Positions 40,038 to 50,905 of a DNA stretch of 64,000 nucleotides are shown here, piece by piece. The notes under the pieces are model-generated. The model was not told where the DNA came from, did no database searches, and worked only from the letters and a program-made list of their open reading frames with translations. Origin of the DNA: Bathymodiolus brooksi (taxonomy: Eukaryota; Mollusca; Bivalvia; Mytilida; Modiolidae); NCBI GenBank assembly GCA_963680875.1, contig OY804584.1, positions 97,236,031 through 97,300,030 of the forward strand. Direction: 5' to 3'. Both the position numbers and the translations under genes were made by a program. How positions within the stretch are numbered: the first letter of the stretch is position 1; the number at the start of each line of letters is the position of its first letter.

Positions 40038-41595
40038 CTGAATCAGACTAATCCATATACAAGTAATTCTATTGTGAATTAATATAATCCTTTATATTCA
40101 ACTCAGAAATTTCACGAAGCCCGAATGATTGGCTTTCGTAGTTTTTGTTGTGCTTTACCCTTTTTCACCTTCGTGTTTTTACTTTTTTAATCTAGGTTGT
40201 TACTTTGGTCGAAAATCTATAGTAAATAGAGTACAATGTGTCTTTTCTTAATTCTTTTTTATGTCAATATATGTTTTATGTCGATAACTTCATATCCTCA
40301 TTTTGCTAATTTCTAAAAAAAAAATGACGACCTCTTCAACTTATATGTACACGAGTACATTTGTCTAGTAGCACACGATTCCTTGTAAATATTTAACAGT
40401 AACACAAATAAGGGTACCTATATCTAATATGTATATCCATTCTTTCCAGTAGGTGTCATAAAATGCTTCATTTATGAAAAAAACGTTTAAACCGCCATGG
40501 CCATCAATTCCACTAATATCAACAAAACGAACATTCACCTCTCATGTTTACAAATTATTTTGTGAAATATTTCATTTCATTTGTGTTTATTTTTAATATA
40601 TTATTTACCAATATATTTGTTTTTATTTTATTTCCCTATCCTTACCTTTTTTAATGTTTCGTATGCGTATTTTCTCATACTAAGTAATCACTGTGATGTT
40701 CGTCAACAGAGGAACTATAAATCTCAATTAGAATTTGCGTAGCAATTGTAGTTGATAATCTGGATATATCAGATTGGTGTAAAACAGTGAGAAATTTATA
40801 CGGCTAGTTTTAGACCAAGAGAACATTTTTGGAATGTCTAATCTTCTACTGTGCACACACATGTAGAGAGTTATGTTTATTGGTGGTTAAAGCCACTTTC
40901 AGCAATAATTCAAGTCCATCGTGGCAGTTAATCGTATTGCTGGAGAAAAATGTAGTACCCTAATCCCCCCCCCCCTCCCCACAAACCTGGCGCAAACATT
41001 GACATACTTTGTTCTATCGAGTACATCTCGCCATTGACCGGAATCACTTCAGATGTACTTTATAGTGTCTTAAAGAGGCAAGTAGATTTCATTTCCTACC
41101 ATTTAAACTTTCATGAAATGGATGCAGATGACACAACATAAAATTGACAAATCGTAGAAACGAACAACGTCGGTATTCCTACATATACATGATTGCTCAC
41201 TTTTCGGACTTTAGAAACCGTTGTATGTTTGGTTTAGTACTTATATAACCCAATACCATAGAGAGTCATATAAAGCAAGGCTTAAAAACGGATTTAGCCG
41301 CCATCTATCTGTGTGCGACTCAGAAATGCGAAGTTAGATTGGACAACAATTAGTTTTCAGTGCTATCTTTGCAATCAAATAAAAGCCATTAACATGGCCG
41401 TGGTACACATCATGGAGGAATATCGAGGGACAAAGACATGATTCAATATAAATATACATTGTAATTGATGGTGCAAAAGGTTTTGCGAAAATCAGCAGCA
41501 GTTGCAAGGTGCTTCAACATTGTTAAAACAGAAATATATGAAATGTTATTTTGTTGTAATGGATAATACGTATTTACGAAAGAGAGATAATAAGA
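40021..41595. other. Gene-free stretch
   Basis: No supported gene. It contains a C-rich run near 40966-40980. Short open frames lack splice context. Confidence 0.5.
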
Positions 41596-41599
41596 GTTT

Positions 41600-41645
41600 G
41601 AAGATACCAAAGGGGTAATCAGAATCCGTAAATAACACTGGGGAT
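41600..41645 (+). repeat. Dispersed repeat family 1, short fragment
   Basis: Contains GATACCAAAGGGGTAATCAG followed by AATCCGTAAA, as in the copies at 45583 and 56366, then leaves the family. Confidence 0.7.
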
Positions 41646-41923
41646 GATCCATTTTCTCTCTCATTTATATGAGAAATAGATTATACCTTCTTACCTGCTA
41701 ATAATTAATGAAGAGCATTCGACGACTACTTTCTTCTGTCCACATTTATGTCCCTATTCTTTTGGGTTAAATATAATTTTGCTGATGTTCATACAAAGAG
41801 TGGAGGGGTGGATAATCGAGGTCCCATTTACCTTTAAGACATCGACATTCTCCTGTCTGTCCTTATTTAGCCATGACTTAGGTCGCTGAGAAGTGGCTTG
41901 TATTCACAGGCACTTGTTTCATT

Positions 41924-42657
41924 CAAAAATATATACCCCCTCCTCTTCCTTACTTGAAGGTAAACATCTACCCTTTTCCCCTTCCCCACTTCGCCTCAAT
42001 ATTTTTCGATTATTTGTGATCCTTTCGCTGACCCAATTATATCGTTACACTCCCGAGATATTTTCTCTTTTCAACTGCCACATTTAAATATACTTACCAT
42101 GCCCCCTCAAACGAATTAGACAAGAATATTCAGCGAACGTCGCATTTTCTATTGTTTAGTCATTGAAACGGATACACCACTTCCGGTCCGGTGTAAATTG
42201 ATTTAGAAACTACAAATAAAAGGTACTTTAAAAATCAAATGTCAGTAATATGGAGTTGAAAATTTTTTTATAATCTGCATTGGAACAATTATCTGCATTT
42301 TAAAGGCTTACTTTACATTTGAGAGGAGATGATCATGATGGCATTGTTACACATGGCCGGTCTAGAGAATTCCGAATGCATATGAAAAATCCAACGCAAA
42401 CCGGAAGTGGCTGTATCCGTTTCAATGACTGAAAAATAGAAAATACGACGTTTGCTGAATATTCTTGTCCAATTCCTCTAAAGGGTAGGTATATTTAAAT
42501 GTGGCAGTCGAAAAGAGAAATATCTTGGGAGTGTAACGATATAATTGGGTCAGCGAAAGGATCACAAATAAGCGAAAAATATTGAAGCGAAGTCGGGAAG
42601 GGGAAAAGGGTAGATGTTTACCTTGAAGTAAGGAAGAGGAGGAGGCATATATTTTTT
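41924..42657. repeat. 734-bp inverted repeat, arms about 260 bp
   Basis: The left arm (41924-42187) and right arm (42400-42657) are reverse complements with scattered mismatches and small indels. Landmarks: CTTCCTTACTTGAAGG against its complement near 42622-42638, and CATTGAAACGGATACA against its complement at 42411-42427. The spacer is 42188-42399. There is no protein of its own; the open frame at 41893-42087 lies inside the left arm. It could be a foldback transposon or an inverted duplication. Confidence 0.85.
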
Positions 42658-42920
42658 GTGTGCTAGGGGTATATTATTTGTGTAGTAGGGGTATAGTATT
42701 TGTGTTAGGGGTATATTATTTGTGTGTTAGGGGTATAGTATTTGTGTGTTAGGGGTATATTATTTGTGTGTTAGGAGTATAGTATTTGTGTGTTAGGGGT
42801 ATAATATTTGTGTGTTAGGGGTATAATATTTGTGTGCTTGGGGTATATTATTTGTGTGCTAGAGGAATAGTATTTGTGTGTTCGGGGTATGTTATTTGTG
42901 TATTAGGGGTATAGTATTTG
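42658..42920. repeat. 22-bp tandem repeat, about 12 copies
   Basis: Unit GTGTTAGGGGTATATTATTT plus GT, alternating TATATTAT and TATAGTAT forms, so partly a 44-bp dimer. It starts immediately at the end of the right arm of the preceding inverted repeat. Confidence 0.9.
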
Positions 42921-43078
42921 TTTACACTGGCCGACCGTCGATGAAGGTCTAGATACCACAGCTCTGACCAGTGTATCCTTAATGCTTTTCGGCCGCCGGA
43001 ACGCTACAACGGGTTGTTCAGGGAACAATTTGGTCAACTGCGGTATCTAGACCTTCATCGACGGTCGGCCAGTGTAAA
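42921..43078. repeat. Inverted repeat with perfect 37-bp ends
   Basis: TTTACACTGGCCGACCGTCG at 42921 is the perfect complement of the end at 43078, over 37 bases (42921-42957 and 43042-43078). Imperfect pairing continues inward for about 16 more bases. It looks like a small MITE or hairpin inserted at the end of the 22-bp array. No clear target duplication. Confidence 0.9.
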
Positions 43079-43261
43079 TCATGCGGTGACAAGCGTTGCA
43101 AGTGCAGGAAAGGAGTATAAGATCTTTTGCAATGTCAATTGCAAAACACCTAATGTGGTTTATCTCCTTGACTGTCATGTCTGCGGGTCGTAATGTGTAG
43201 GAGAAAGTGTCCAACCATTCAACAAACGAATGAATGGACACAGAAGTGATCTTACAAAAAA

Positions 43262-43262
43262 G

Positions 43263-43293
<31 letters not shown>
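43262..43293. repeat. (GT)n microsatellite
   Basis: About 15 GT dinucleotides in a row. Confidence 0.97.
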
Positions 43294-43295
<2 letters not shown>

Positions 43296-44379
43296 TATGA
43301 CACGTTTCTATGCGTATCTTTAACTTGTTCATCATTCCCTTAAAAAAGATACGTTTGAGGGCATTTGTAACAGACATCATCAATCAACTCGCATGAAAGT
43401 GCATTAAAAAAACTGTCATACGGTCGCCGGGCTTGACGTGGCTAGAAGGCTTGCTGAAAATACATTTTTATGTCAAACTGACAGGAGACCAAGTCCGAAT
43501 CAGTCTGAAACGGACATTTATGTATTTTCCGTGATTTTACATTCTCCCCCCTCTTCTTAAAAGTTCACAAAAATTCACACTCGATGGTCAAATTGTTATT
43601 TTATATTATAGAAAACATCCCAATGCTTCACTGCATCTGTTTGTTATTGATTTTACCATTTTAGATAGGTTTCGCACTTTCAGGAATAATTTTTTTGAGA
43701 AAATGTGATTGTGTTACGCATTTCATTTTATATGCTTTTTGTCACATTTTTATTCATACTTATGAAATAAAACGGAAATTTTGTGAAAAAGAGATTTTTT
43801 TATCGTATTACCTCCCTTGGTGTTTAGCATCGATTTAGCAAAAATGTTACCATTTCCAACTTTTACGAACAGTCAATTCGTATAGCCCTAAATACAAGCT
43901 TTCCAACGATATCAAATTTATCCGTGTGTTAGATAGGTGCATTAAAATCTTACAAATGTGTGAAAAGTCACTCGATTAATACCTATGCATTGTATATACA
44001 ATATACATATATAATATATATAGTATAGAGGAATGACCGAAGATATCAATATATCCGTTTCTGACAAAAACGAACAAGCATGAAAACAAAATATTAAGTT
44101 TTACAAATTAAAAATTTGCTGACAAAAATAACTAAGTATACTCTGTCCTGAGTTTTAAAGACACGTTCAATGAAGGAACTTGTTCAATTTACATGGAGAA
44201 CGTTTAATGGGTTTAACAGGCCAAAAAGGTTTCCCAGACTGTCGTTTACCGCCAACTGAACAAACGTTCAGCTATATCACGTTGAGCATAAGTTATATTT
44301 TCACGAGACCATGTCGGTTTTATTTTACCAGACCAACATCACTAGAGGTAATTTTTTATAGTACTGGCTTACTGAAGTA
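43294..44379. other. Gene-free stretch
   Basis: No supported gene. At 44219-44285 a frame reading AKKVSQTVVYRQLNKR before a stop has a helix-turn-helix-like look, as in Tc1-type transposases. It is too short to call and overlaps another open frame. Confidence 0.4.
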
Positions 44380-44452
44380 ACAGTCCACAAGTAGACATGT
44401 CGCTCCTACTCGGAGACATTATCATCACTCCTGGACGTACTGAAGGATGATA
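44380..44452 (-). mobile_element. SINE fragment
   Basis: The minus-strand reading contains GATAATGTCTCCGAGTAG and GCGACATGTCTACTTGTGGA. These match the middle of the SINE at 48310 (GGATAATGTGTCTGAGTAGA..ACATGTCTACTCACGGA). Confidence 0.6.
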
Positions 44453-44764
44453 TATTAGATAATTTTCCATTGCTGGACTTTACACAATTAAGAAAAGAAA
44501 AAAATTACACAATAATATCAATAAAACAAACAATCCCCTCTCAACTAAAACATAGTGAACACAAAACAGACCACGCCATGTATTCTGGTAATAAAAGTCT
44601 GATAATGTCAATGGCATTTCTATTTTTCTGGGACTAAATAAGTTTCGAATGTGATGTTTCGTAAAGTAAAATGTAAACTAGTCAGATAAATAATAAAATA
44701 AGTCCCGAATTTCTTTCATAAATCACTTTTACGGTCTTGTCCATAATGTATGTCTTATAAAAAG

Positions 44765-44965
44765 CAGAAACTACTTTCCCTTCCGGAGCACCTAGTTTTT
44801 TGGTAGGATCAGTGTTGTTTATCATTTTAGTTTTTTGTGTTGTTCTTTGTTGTGTTTTGTTTGTCTTCCTTCTGTGTCCTGTGTGCCAAATATTGCCAGT
44901 GTCTCTGTCCACCCTTGATTTTCCTTTCCGGTTTGGCTAATGTTTACTTAAAGCAAATATCTCCA
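44765..44965 (-). repeat. Dispersed repeat family 1, internal fragment
   Basis: On the plus strand: TTCCGGAGCACCTAG, TTTTGGTAGGATCAGTGTTG and a TTTTGTTTGTCTTC block. These are complementary to the ACACGAACCCC..CTCCG region of the copy at 62465. The GTCCTGTGTGCC phrase also relates to the 57-bp minisatellite at 56913. Confidence 0.55.
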
Positions 44966-45580
44966 ACACCTGTCCTTCACCTCCGTGGAACTTCACTTAA
45001 AAATCGCCAAGATTCGACCAGACGAGTCATCTAGCCTTTGCAGTTACTTTTTGAAACTGCATTCTTAGTGGAGAAACAGGAAATACTAATATTTATCAAT
45101 TTTAGAAATCAAGTTCACTCAATGATAAAGCAGAAATATTGTGTTGGAGTACAACAACAATCAATCAATCAAAATACCAAGCTAATAAGACGTAAAATGT
45201 ACTCTTAATCCAATATCCTCTATGTACGTGTTTAGCAGCATAGCATAAAATACAATTTCATAACATTTTATTTAACCGCAAACTTCCATAGATAACTACA
45301 TGCTTTGAAATATTTCATAAAAACATTTCGTGACATACAATGTTTTGATTTATTGCCAAAATTGACAAGAAGTTCGTCAATAGACATAAAAGAGATATAT
45401 TTATATTATTTTCTGTTTATTGTTACCCATTGTTTAAACTTATATGATGTAACATCTGACAATTGTTAATCTATTAAAGGTCGTTTTTGGTTTCTTTCTT
45501 TTGTGTGTCAATGAATTGCTCTAATTACCACCCAAAATATTGAATTCACATTAATGGAAATGTCAAAGAGTGTAAGAAAA
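44966..45580. other. Gene-free stretch with a short SINE tail
   Basis: No gene. AACAACAATCAATCAATCAA at 45149-45172 looks like an orphan SINE 3' tail. Confidence 0.45.
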
Positions 45581-45582
45581 TT

Positions 45583-45690
45583 CTGAAGATATTTAAGGGG
45601 TAATTATAATCAGAATCCGTAAACAGAAGGACAGACAATACAATGACAAACAGGACAAACAATGATCTGATGCTGGTTCCTCTCTCAAGC
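45583..45690 (+). repeat. Dispersed repeat family 1 copy
   Basis: GAAGATATTTAAGGGGTAAT, AATCAGAATCCGTAAAC, AAGGACAGACAATACAATG and GACAAACAATGATC occur in family order. Confidence 0.7.
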
Positions 45691-45766
45691 TTATGTGACC
45701 TTAGACGATTTTGACTATCTTGCTTAGGCCCTTTGGTTTTCATGCTACCAAATACTTCGAACTTAT

Positions 45767-45930
45767 TTGGTTTTCCAATCTTATGGAAGGTTATTCCAGA
45801 AACGCGTCGTGCGCACTAAATTTGATATCTACGTTTTTATTACTATCACAGGGTCGATACCTCTGCTAGTGGACTTTAGTCCCCGAGGGCATCATCCACA
45901 GAGTAGTCAGTACTTCGGCACTGACATGGT
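45767..45930 (+). repeat. Dispersed repeat family 2 (GAAACGCGT..GATATCTACGT type)
   Basis: CCAGAAACGCGTCGTGCGCA is followed by AAATTTGATATCTACGTTTT and ACTATCACAGGGTCGATACC. The same blocks occur on the opposite strand at 47335-47455, so the two form a 1.4-kb spaced inverted pair. Confidence 0.75.
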
Positions 45931-46089
45931 TTTTAGATATATTTATTGCCAATATTCACAGTTGCTAAATTATTGATATATTATGATAACTAAGGTACTC
46001 ATCCCTTAAGCATAGGAGACCGTATCCTGTTGAGGCCTTTTAGTTTTATTCATTCTCCCAAATACTTTCCAATGTTTTGACTTTGAACG

Positions 46090-46160
46090 CACCTGATGAA
46101 GGTTATTACAGAAACGCGTAATGTGAACTAAATTTGATATCTATGTTTTTATTTACATTT
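46090..46160 (+). repeat. Dispersed repeat family 2 fragment
   Basis: TTACAGAAACGCGTAATGTG followed by TTTGATATCTATGTTTTTAT. It lies just beyond the proposed 3' end of the claudin-like gene at 46413. Confidence 0.7.
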
Positions 46161-46209
46161 CCTCACTAGCAAAATATCACATAAAACATGATTTCATCCA
46201 ATTATGAAT

Positions 46210-46215
46210 TTTATT
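46210..46215 (-). promoter_or_regulatory. Polyadenylation signal of claudin-like gene 1
   Basis: AATAAA on the minus strand, about 200 bases past the TGA stop at 46413-46415. It is the first such hexamer I saw downstream. Confidence 0.5.
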
Positions 46216-46412
46216 TAATAATTTGACCCATATCAACAAAAATTCCTTTTTCAATAAATTATCCATGTTTGAAATATACAAATGTCTTAAAACAATACAA
46301 AAAATGTCAACGGAAAAGAGCAAACAAAGTCTTGTGGACGTTTACCGAGATGATAGGTCCATGTGTTATTTACATTACAAATGTCAGTATTTCAGATTTT
46401 TCTAGCATTGCT

Positions 46413-46708
46413 TCACGTTGATGGGTTAATCGACCTGTTTTTCATTCCATCTGTTGCATCTTGTTCAGTCAGCTGGGTTGTTCTGACTGTTTCCTCAGTG
46501 ATAGAAGTTTCCTCGGTATCATTGAACTTTTCATAATGCTTCTTTTTAAATTGTTTGACAGTATTCTTGGCATCAGTGAGATACACGGGACATAATACAG
46601 CAGCCAGGGAAAATGCGACAATGCACAAGACACAGCCATAGCTTATTTTAACGGTTCCCAAGAGCTCTGTCTTTAATCCTGTTCCAATGGCGATCATCAA
46701 ACAATTGA
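46413..46708 (-). CDS. Claudin-like gene 1, exon 3
   Basis: Begins after TTGCTTCATTTCAG. It encodes the end of TM3, TM4 ([19 protein letters not shown]) and the tail, which ends [10 protein letters not shown] before TGA. A Thr/Glu-rich stretch ([18 protein letters not shown]) could be phosphorylated; this is inference. Confidence 0.85.
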
Positions 46709-49264
46709 CTGAAATGAAGCAATTATTTCTATTCATAACTGCATAGTGAAAAAAAAGTAAATATTGACAATATAAACAATGACAAAAACACTCCTCTGGC
46801 AAACCTGACATGACAAAAATATTATGAGAACCATAAAATAATGACTCATTTGGTATTGGCAGTTAGATTTTGGTGCAAAGTTGACATTTGTTTCACTATT
46901 ATGTTATACGACGGCATTGTATACTATATATTTAGATAATGGCAGAGGTTAGTTCTTATAAATAGCTTTGGTTTTAATTCGATTCCAATTCCTTCAAAAT
47001 CTACCTTTCCGGTAATATACATATCTAATTTGTCAAGTTTGTCAATTAGGTCAATTTAACGTAGACATCTAACTTAGTGCGCATGATGGGTTTCTGGAAT
47101 ACAATCCACCATGTATGCTCAAAGGAAGAAGACCAGAAAGCCAAATAATTAAACAATCGTTGGACGCAGGTAGAATAAAGGACATAAAGGCTAAGCAAGA
47201 TAGGCAAAATTGTCGGTTATGGTCACCTGTGCATGAGAGAGGAGAACCTTAGTCTTAATAAAAAAATTATTACATTGAATAGGAACGGCAGTTTCAATGA
47301 TAAAAAAGTATATATTAAGCATACTGTGTGAATGTTATCCTCGGGGACTAATAGTTCCCCAAGCAGAGGTATTGACGCTGTGATAGTAATAAACGTAGAT
47401 ATCTAAGTTAGTACGCACCATCCGTTTCTGAAATAACTTTTATCATGTACGCACATAGTTAAATATTTTCTATATTTTCCTTTGCATGTATATATCCTTA
47501 AACGGGATCTCACCAAGACATGAAGCTCAGGCGAGGTGTACTCGATACAACAGTATGTGATAAAGATTGTCCGTGGCTTGCGCCATATTGGTGATCTCCT
47601 CCCGGTACTCCGGTTTCCTCCACCAATAAAGCTGACTGCGACGATATAACTGAAATAATGTTGGAAAGTGGCGTTAAACACCATAAACCAGCCAACCACC
47701 AAGACATGATTGTGCTACAGACAACAATAATATAATAATAACAATAATAATAATTTCAGTAGAAAAATAACCAAAACATTTGAAATATTAATCTGACATG
47801 TCAAAGAGTTAACCTTTATGATGCATGATTTAAAATCTTCGAATTAACAATGATGAAAAAAGTGTTTTATAGTATACTTACATGCAACCAAATCAAAGAT
47901 AATAATAAACAGCTTGTTCCAGGCCACTGCCTTTGGACTCTTGATACAGGAACTAAATGTCATGGTAACTGACAAGGCAAACAATACATAGCATACAACT
48001 CCCACTGTTGAGAATGTTTGGAAAAGGTAGAACAGGAAATCTAAAAAACCAATAAATAAATAACGAAACCTTTTAAATACATGACCAACCGGCAACGTTG
48101 ACATCGTTATTTTTTTCACATTTTAATAATCATTTTCTGCTACTTCCAATCAAGTGTAGACCAAAGTTATTTTCTAGGAAGACTTGGTCCCTTTCTAGCA
48201 TTGGTTTTGAAAACCACTTCCGTTCGATACATCTACCGTTACATAAATTAAGGAATACATTCTTTTAAAAATATTTTAGCTAAATATGACTATCCTCCAC
48301 ATATGTACATATTCGACAGCTCTATGGGTTGATACCGCGTCTGTGGTAAATGGTTATAAGGACCGCGACGAATGCGGGAGATCGTCGGTTCGAGCCCCAT
48401 AGTATTAAGGAGTAAGAGCACCTTAGACTGATTGGCTCTCAGGATAATGTGTCTGAGTAGAGCGACATGTCTACTCACGGACTCTTGTTTCAGTGAGTTA
48501 GCATTATAAAAATCAAGCTAAGCATGTTGGTTTAGTACAAAGCGGATATCGTCATTATCTCTTCGAAATGTGACTTGTTCTCACCATAATATAGCTGAAA
48601 ACAAATTGCTCATATTGCGTTCAACAACAATTCCACCACTCAGTCAAAGGATTGAAACCTGGTAACCGTCACCGTACACAGACCCTAATTTCACCTTACT
48701 GATACTTCAACACTAGTAATACCCTCAAATAAGAGGGAAAAGTACTTGAACAAACAGGGAGGCCCCATGTCGGAGTAATGTGCCAGTGCTTAAATTCGTT
48801 TATGCAAATTTTCGTAGACGGCGAATTTACGAAAAAACAATAATATGAATATATAACGAAATAGGATTATTATTATTATCAGTGATGTCCCATTACAGAG
48901 TAAAAGAAAAGATAACTTTATATTTCGTATAATTTTTTAAATCGTAATTTGGTGGAGCCACGAATTCCACCGAAATGACCTCCCAAACGAATAAAACGTA
49001 AATCACAGTATCTGTGAATATTAATTTACCTTTATCAGAAACATCACGACAATCCCAGCTGCCATCGGACTCATCGGCACACATCTTATGAATCCCGAGA
49101 GATCCGGTTTGTCCGTTGTGGTTAAATGTAGACCAGCTTGGATATATATACGACACGAGGACAGATATCAACCCGGCGTATGATAATATTAGAGCAATAA
49201 TCCTCATCTTTATACTTAGCGGATCCTGTGGTATGCAAGACATGGCGTCTTTATGAACGTACAT
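46413..49264 (-). CDS. Claudin/PMP22-like four-transmembrane protein, gene 1
   Basis: Exons 49264-49030, 48040-47882 and 46708-46413 join in frame (690 bases, 229 residues from the first ATG). Both introns are phase 1 with consensus sites (AAG/GTAAAT, TTTTTTAG/ATT, GCAT/GTAAGTAT, CATTTCAG/TCA). Predicted segments: TM1 about 21-41, extracellular loop with W44 and C62-x9-C72, TM2 about 80-107, TM3 about 120-142, TM4 about 152-175, and a 54-residue hydrophilic tail rich in Thr, Glu and Lys. The topology and the paired loop cysteines after a Trp are those of the PMP22/claudin superfamily, which includes junction and membrane-organising proteins. The W-GLW-C-C signature is incomplete, so 'claudin' proper is not certain. 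Possible starts are M1, M8 and M20; M20 (MRIIALIL) would place TM1 at the N-terminus, as usual in the family. Paralogous to the gene at 53847-60098. Confidence 0.85.
47055..47125 (-). repeat. Dispersed repeat family 2 fragment
   Basis: CGTAGACATCTAACTTAGTG, then TTTCTGGAATACAATCCACC and ATGCTCAAAGG. Same block order as the copy at 61040. Confidence 0.65.
47335..47455 (-). repeat. Dispersed repeat family 2 copy
   Basis: CTCGGGGACTAATAGTTCCC, GAGGTATTGACGCTGTGATA and AAACGTAGATATCTAAGTTA: the inverted counterpart of 45767-45930. Confidence 0.75.
47524..47696 (+). mobile_element. 5'-truncated SINE with perfect 13-bp target duplication
   Basis: The element starts AGCTCAGGCGAGGTGTACTC and ends with the TGGCGTTAAACACCATAAA tail. 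It is flanked by CACCAAGACATGA at 47511-47523 and 47697-47709, a perfect 13-base duplication. The same family, with its tRNA-like head, is at 54500-54715. It is inserted in intron 2 of claudin-like gene 1, probably recently. Confidence 0.85.
47882..48040 (-). CDS. Claudin-like gene 1, exon 2
   Basis: 159 bases, phase 1 to phase 1. It encodes TM2 (starting [20 protein letters not shown]) and the beginning of TM3 ([12 protein letters not shown]). The donor is the strong GTAAGTAT. Confidence 0.85.
48310..48650 (+). mobile_element. tRNA-derived SINE (long form)
   Basis: The tRNA-like head has an A-box-like TGGTAAATGG (from about 48344) and a clear B box GGTTCGAGCCC (48387-48397) about 40 bases later. 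A body of about 240 bases follows, including GGATAATGTGTCTGAGTAGA and CTCACCATAATATAGCTGAA, and ending in CAACAACAATTCCACC. It lies in intron 1 of claudin-like gene 1, antisense to it. Confidence 0.8.
48651..49029 (-). other. Claudin-like gene 1, remainder of intron 1
   Basis: AT-rich unique sequence; nothing else recognised. Confidence 0.6.
49030..49264 (-). CDS. Claudin-like gene 1, exon 1
   Basis: Encodes the N-terminus, TM1 ([20 protein letters not shown]) and the first extracellular loop with C62 and C72. Start choices are at 49264, 49243 and 49207. It ends GATAAAG/GTAAAT, phase 1. Confidence 0.8.
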
Positions 49265-49777
49265 ATAACAATGGCAACAGAAAGTTCGGTGTATTTTATT
49301 TTTATCAAGTGCAGTGAGGTGACACGTGTTTGGGTTTGTTTCTGATCGGTTGAAATTGAAAGAATTACGTCTTTAAACCTTTGTTTTACCTTCAAATCTT
49401 TGGACACGAAATATATTATCTATTGAAAGCTCTTGAAGTGAAACAATCACGGTGTTAATTTTCACTCGAGCCTAGTTTATTTAGTCAGGAAGTCGGTGCT
49501 GGAATAATATTATAAAATGCATTGTTATTAAGTATTGTTTAGTGAACACCAACATGTTAATTACACCACTGGACCGATGGTTTAACCTGTAATGGTGGTT
49601 GGTATATTTTCCCTCCTAATCAGGATTGTTGTTACTTATTAAAAAAAAACAACGTAGCCCACGTGACCTTCTAGGGAGTTAAGCTGTTATATTCAAAAAC
49701 CCAACATTCAGAATTGATGGAAATATATCGCTATAACTATATCAAAATTAATAAAAAAAAATAAAAAAATAAAAAAA
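49265..49777. other. Upstream flank of claudin-like gene 1
   Basis: The 5' leader and promoter of the minus-strand gene should lie here. No convincing TATA box or initiator could be singled out. An A-rich run ends the segment at 49751-49779. Confidence 0.4.
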
Positions 49778-50203
49778 TTGAACTTGTTTCCCTTTGGCCA
49801 AACCTCCCCTCTTAGTGAAATGCTACAGTTATGTAATTGTTATCCACGTGTGAGTAAAATGCTATCTCTCACATACAACTTGTGGACTTGTTTTCGTAAA
49901 TATTGTAAAAATTTAGTAGAAGATGAAATTCATTTTCTATTAGTTTTCCCGACATACAAAGATGTACGCAACAAATTTGGTATTTTAGAGTTTGACAATT
50001 TTGATCAGACTAAAAATATTAAAAATCTTATTAATGCTTACTCTTTTAAGGATTCAAAAACTGTGTGCTCTTTGATAAAACAAACATCCCGATATTACGG
50101 CAAGTCATACTGCTCCAGTGTAATTGCCTTCATTGACAATATTGATTATTGGCTGAATGTATGTATTCTATTGCACAAGTATTGTTGTTTATATATAGTA
50201 TGA
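49778..50203 (+). pseudogene. LINE reverse-transcriptase C-terminal fragment, decayed
   Basis: The frame reads EDEIHFLLVFPTYKDVRNKF preceded by FRKYCKNLV. This resembles the zinc-knuckle-like end of non-LTR retrotransposon ORF2 proteins (C-x-x-C..EDE-HFLL-CP-Y-D-R). The usual Cys of the CPxY motif is Phe here. The polymerase core is absent, so this is a 5'-truncated dead copy. I cannot say which clade. Confidence 0.6.
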
Positions 50204-50631
50204 ATCCATATCATATTATACAGCAAAAAGAAAAGTTTTAACGGAAATAGTTTCGCTTCTATTTAATACAAATGTGTTTGCCTTAACTCGCTTGGTTTAA
50301 TGGTATTCTGTAAATCTCCAAAACGTACAATTTTCACTGCCAATAGATATACTGTAAATCGAACATTTTGTTTCGTTTTTATGATCTTTTAACTGCTTAA
50401 CTGTTAACGTTTCCCGAAACACTCGCATATAACGGAGCGAACAGTGTTATTATATAGAATATAACTTCTCCCATTATTACGGCGTTTTAACCCTGCTGAA
50501 CCAGTGGTGGAAAAATCTGTAATCCTCTAGAGGATTAAAATGCCTCGTGCCTTTCCCCGCATGTTGTCAAATCAGTAATTTTGAAGGATTTTGAAATAAA
50601 GTTCGTGTTAAATAATGGGGGAAACAAATTC
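50204..50631. other. Gene-free stretch
   Basis: Unique AT-rich sequence; nothing recognised. Confidence 0.5.
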
Positions 50632-50775
50632 TCCTTCAGTTGCCTATGTGGGTTACGATTTTTCTCCACTCTCGAGAGTTAAATTTAAAATTTTAACCAC
50701 TGATGGCTTGTGGGTAAAATTTTAAATTTAACTCTCTTGAGTGGAGAAATACCGTAACCGACGGGCAACTGAAGG
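50632..50775. repeat. Inverted repeat, arms about 64 bp
   Basis: TCCTTCAGTTGCC at 50632 pairs with GGGCAACTGAAGGA at 50763-50775. Pairing continues inward through TTTCTCCACTCTCGAGAGTT and AAATTTAAAATTTTA (arms about 50632-50696 and 50713-50775), with several mismatches. A small MITE or hairpin. Confidence 0.8.
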
Positions 50776-50789
50776 ATAATCTATATATA

Positions 50790-50905
50790 AACGTTAGAAA
50801 GTACCAAAGGGGTAATAAAAATGGAAAATCCAGAGAAACTGGCAACATAGGGTACAAAAGCCGAAGACATGGAAAACAAAAACACAACACAATATACATT
50901 GGACA
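50790..50905 (+). repeat. Fragment related to family 1 and to the 57-bp minisatellite
   Basis: AAAGTACCAAAGGGGTAATA is followed by AGAGAAACTGGCAACATAGG and AAAACAAAAACACAACAC. The second phrase is the complement of the 56913-57310 minisatellite unit. This shows that the minisatellite arose from an internal segment of the dispersed family. Confidence 0.6.

Larger units (their letters stand above)
46709..47881 (-). other. Claudin-like gene 1, intron 2
   Basis: The intron holds two family 2 repeats and one 5'-truncated SINE (listed separately). The remaining sequence is AT-rich and unique. Confidence 0.8.

Noticed and set aside
36183..40082. 1299-codon plus-strand frame, repeat WCVIFIFILSN
   Set aside because: It is the antisense of the 33-bp unit; extremely hydrophobic with Trp-Cys in every repeat, no start context, and open only because the unit length is a multiple of three.
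41700..41765. Possible small minus-strand exon ending in CAG/GTAAGAAGG
   Set aside because: The donor is good, but the acceptor has no pyrimidine tract and no neighbouring exon was found.
44180..44380. Plus-strand frames near 44.2 kb, one with a helix-turn-helix-like phrase
   Set aside because: Two overlapping frames look equally good; too short, and no transposon ends nearby.
48340..48412. Functional tRNA gene
   Set aside because: A clear B box and weak A box are present, but the sequence continues into a SINE body and no intact cloverleaf could be drawn.
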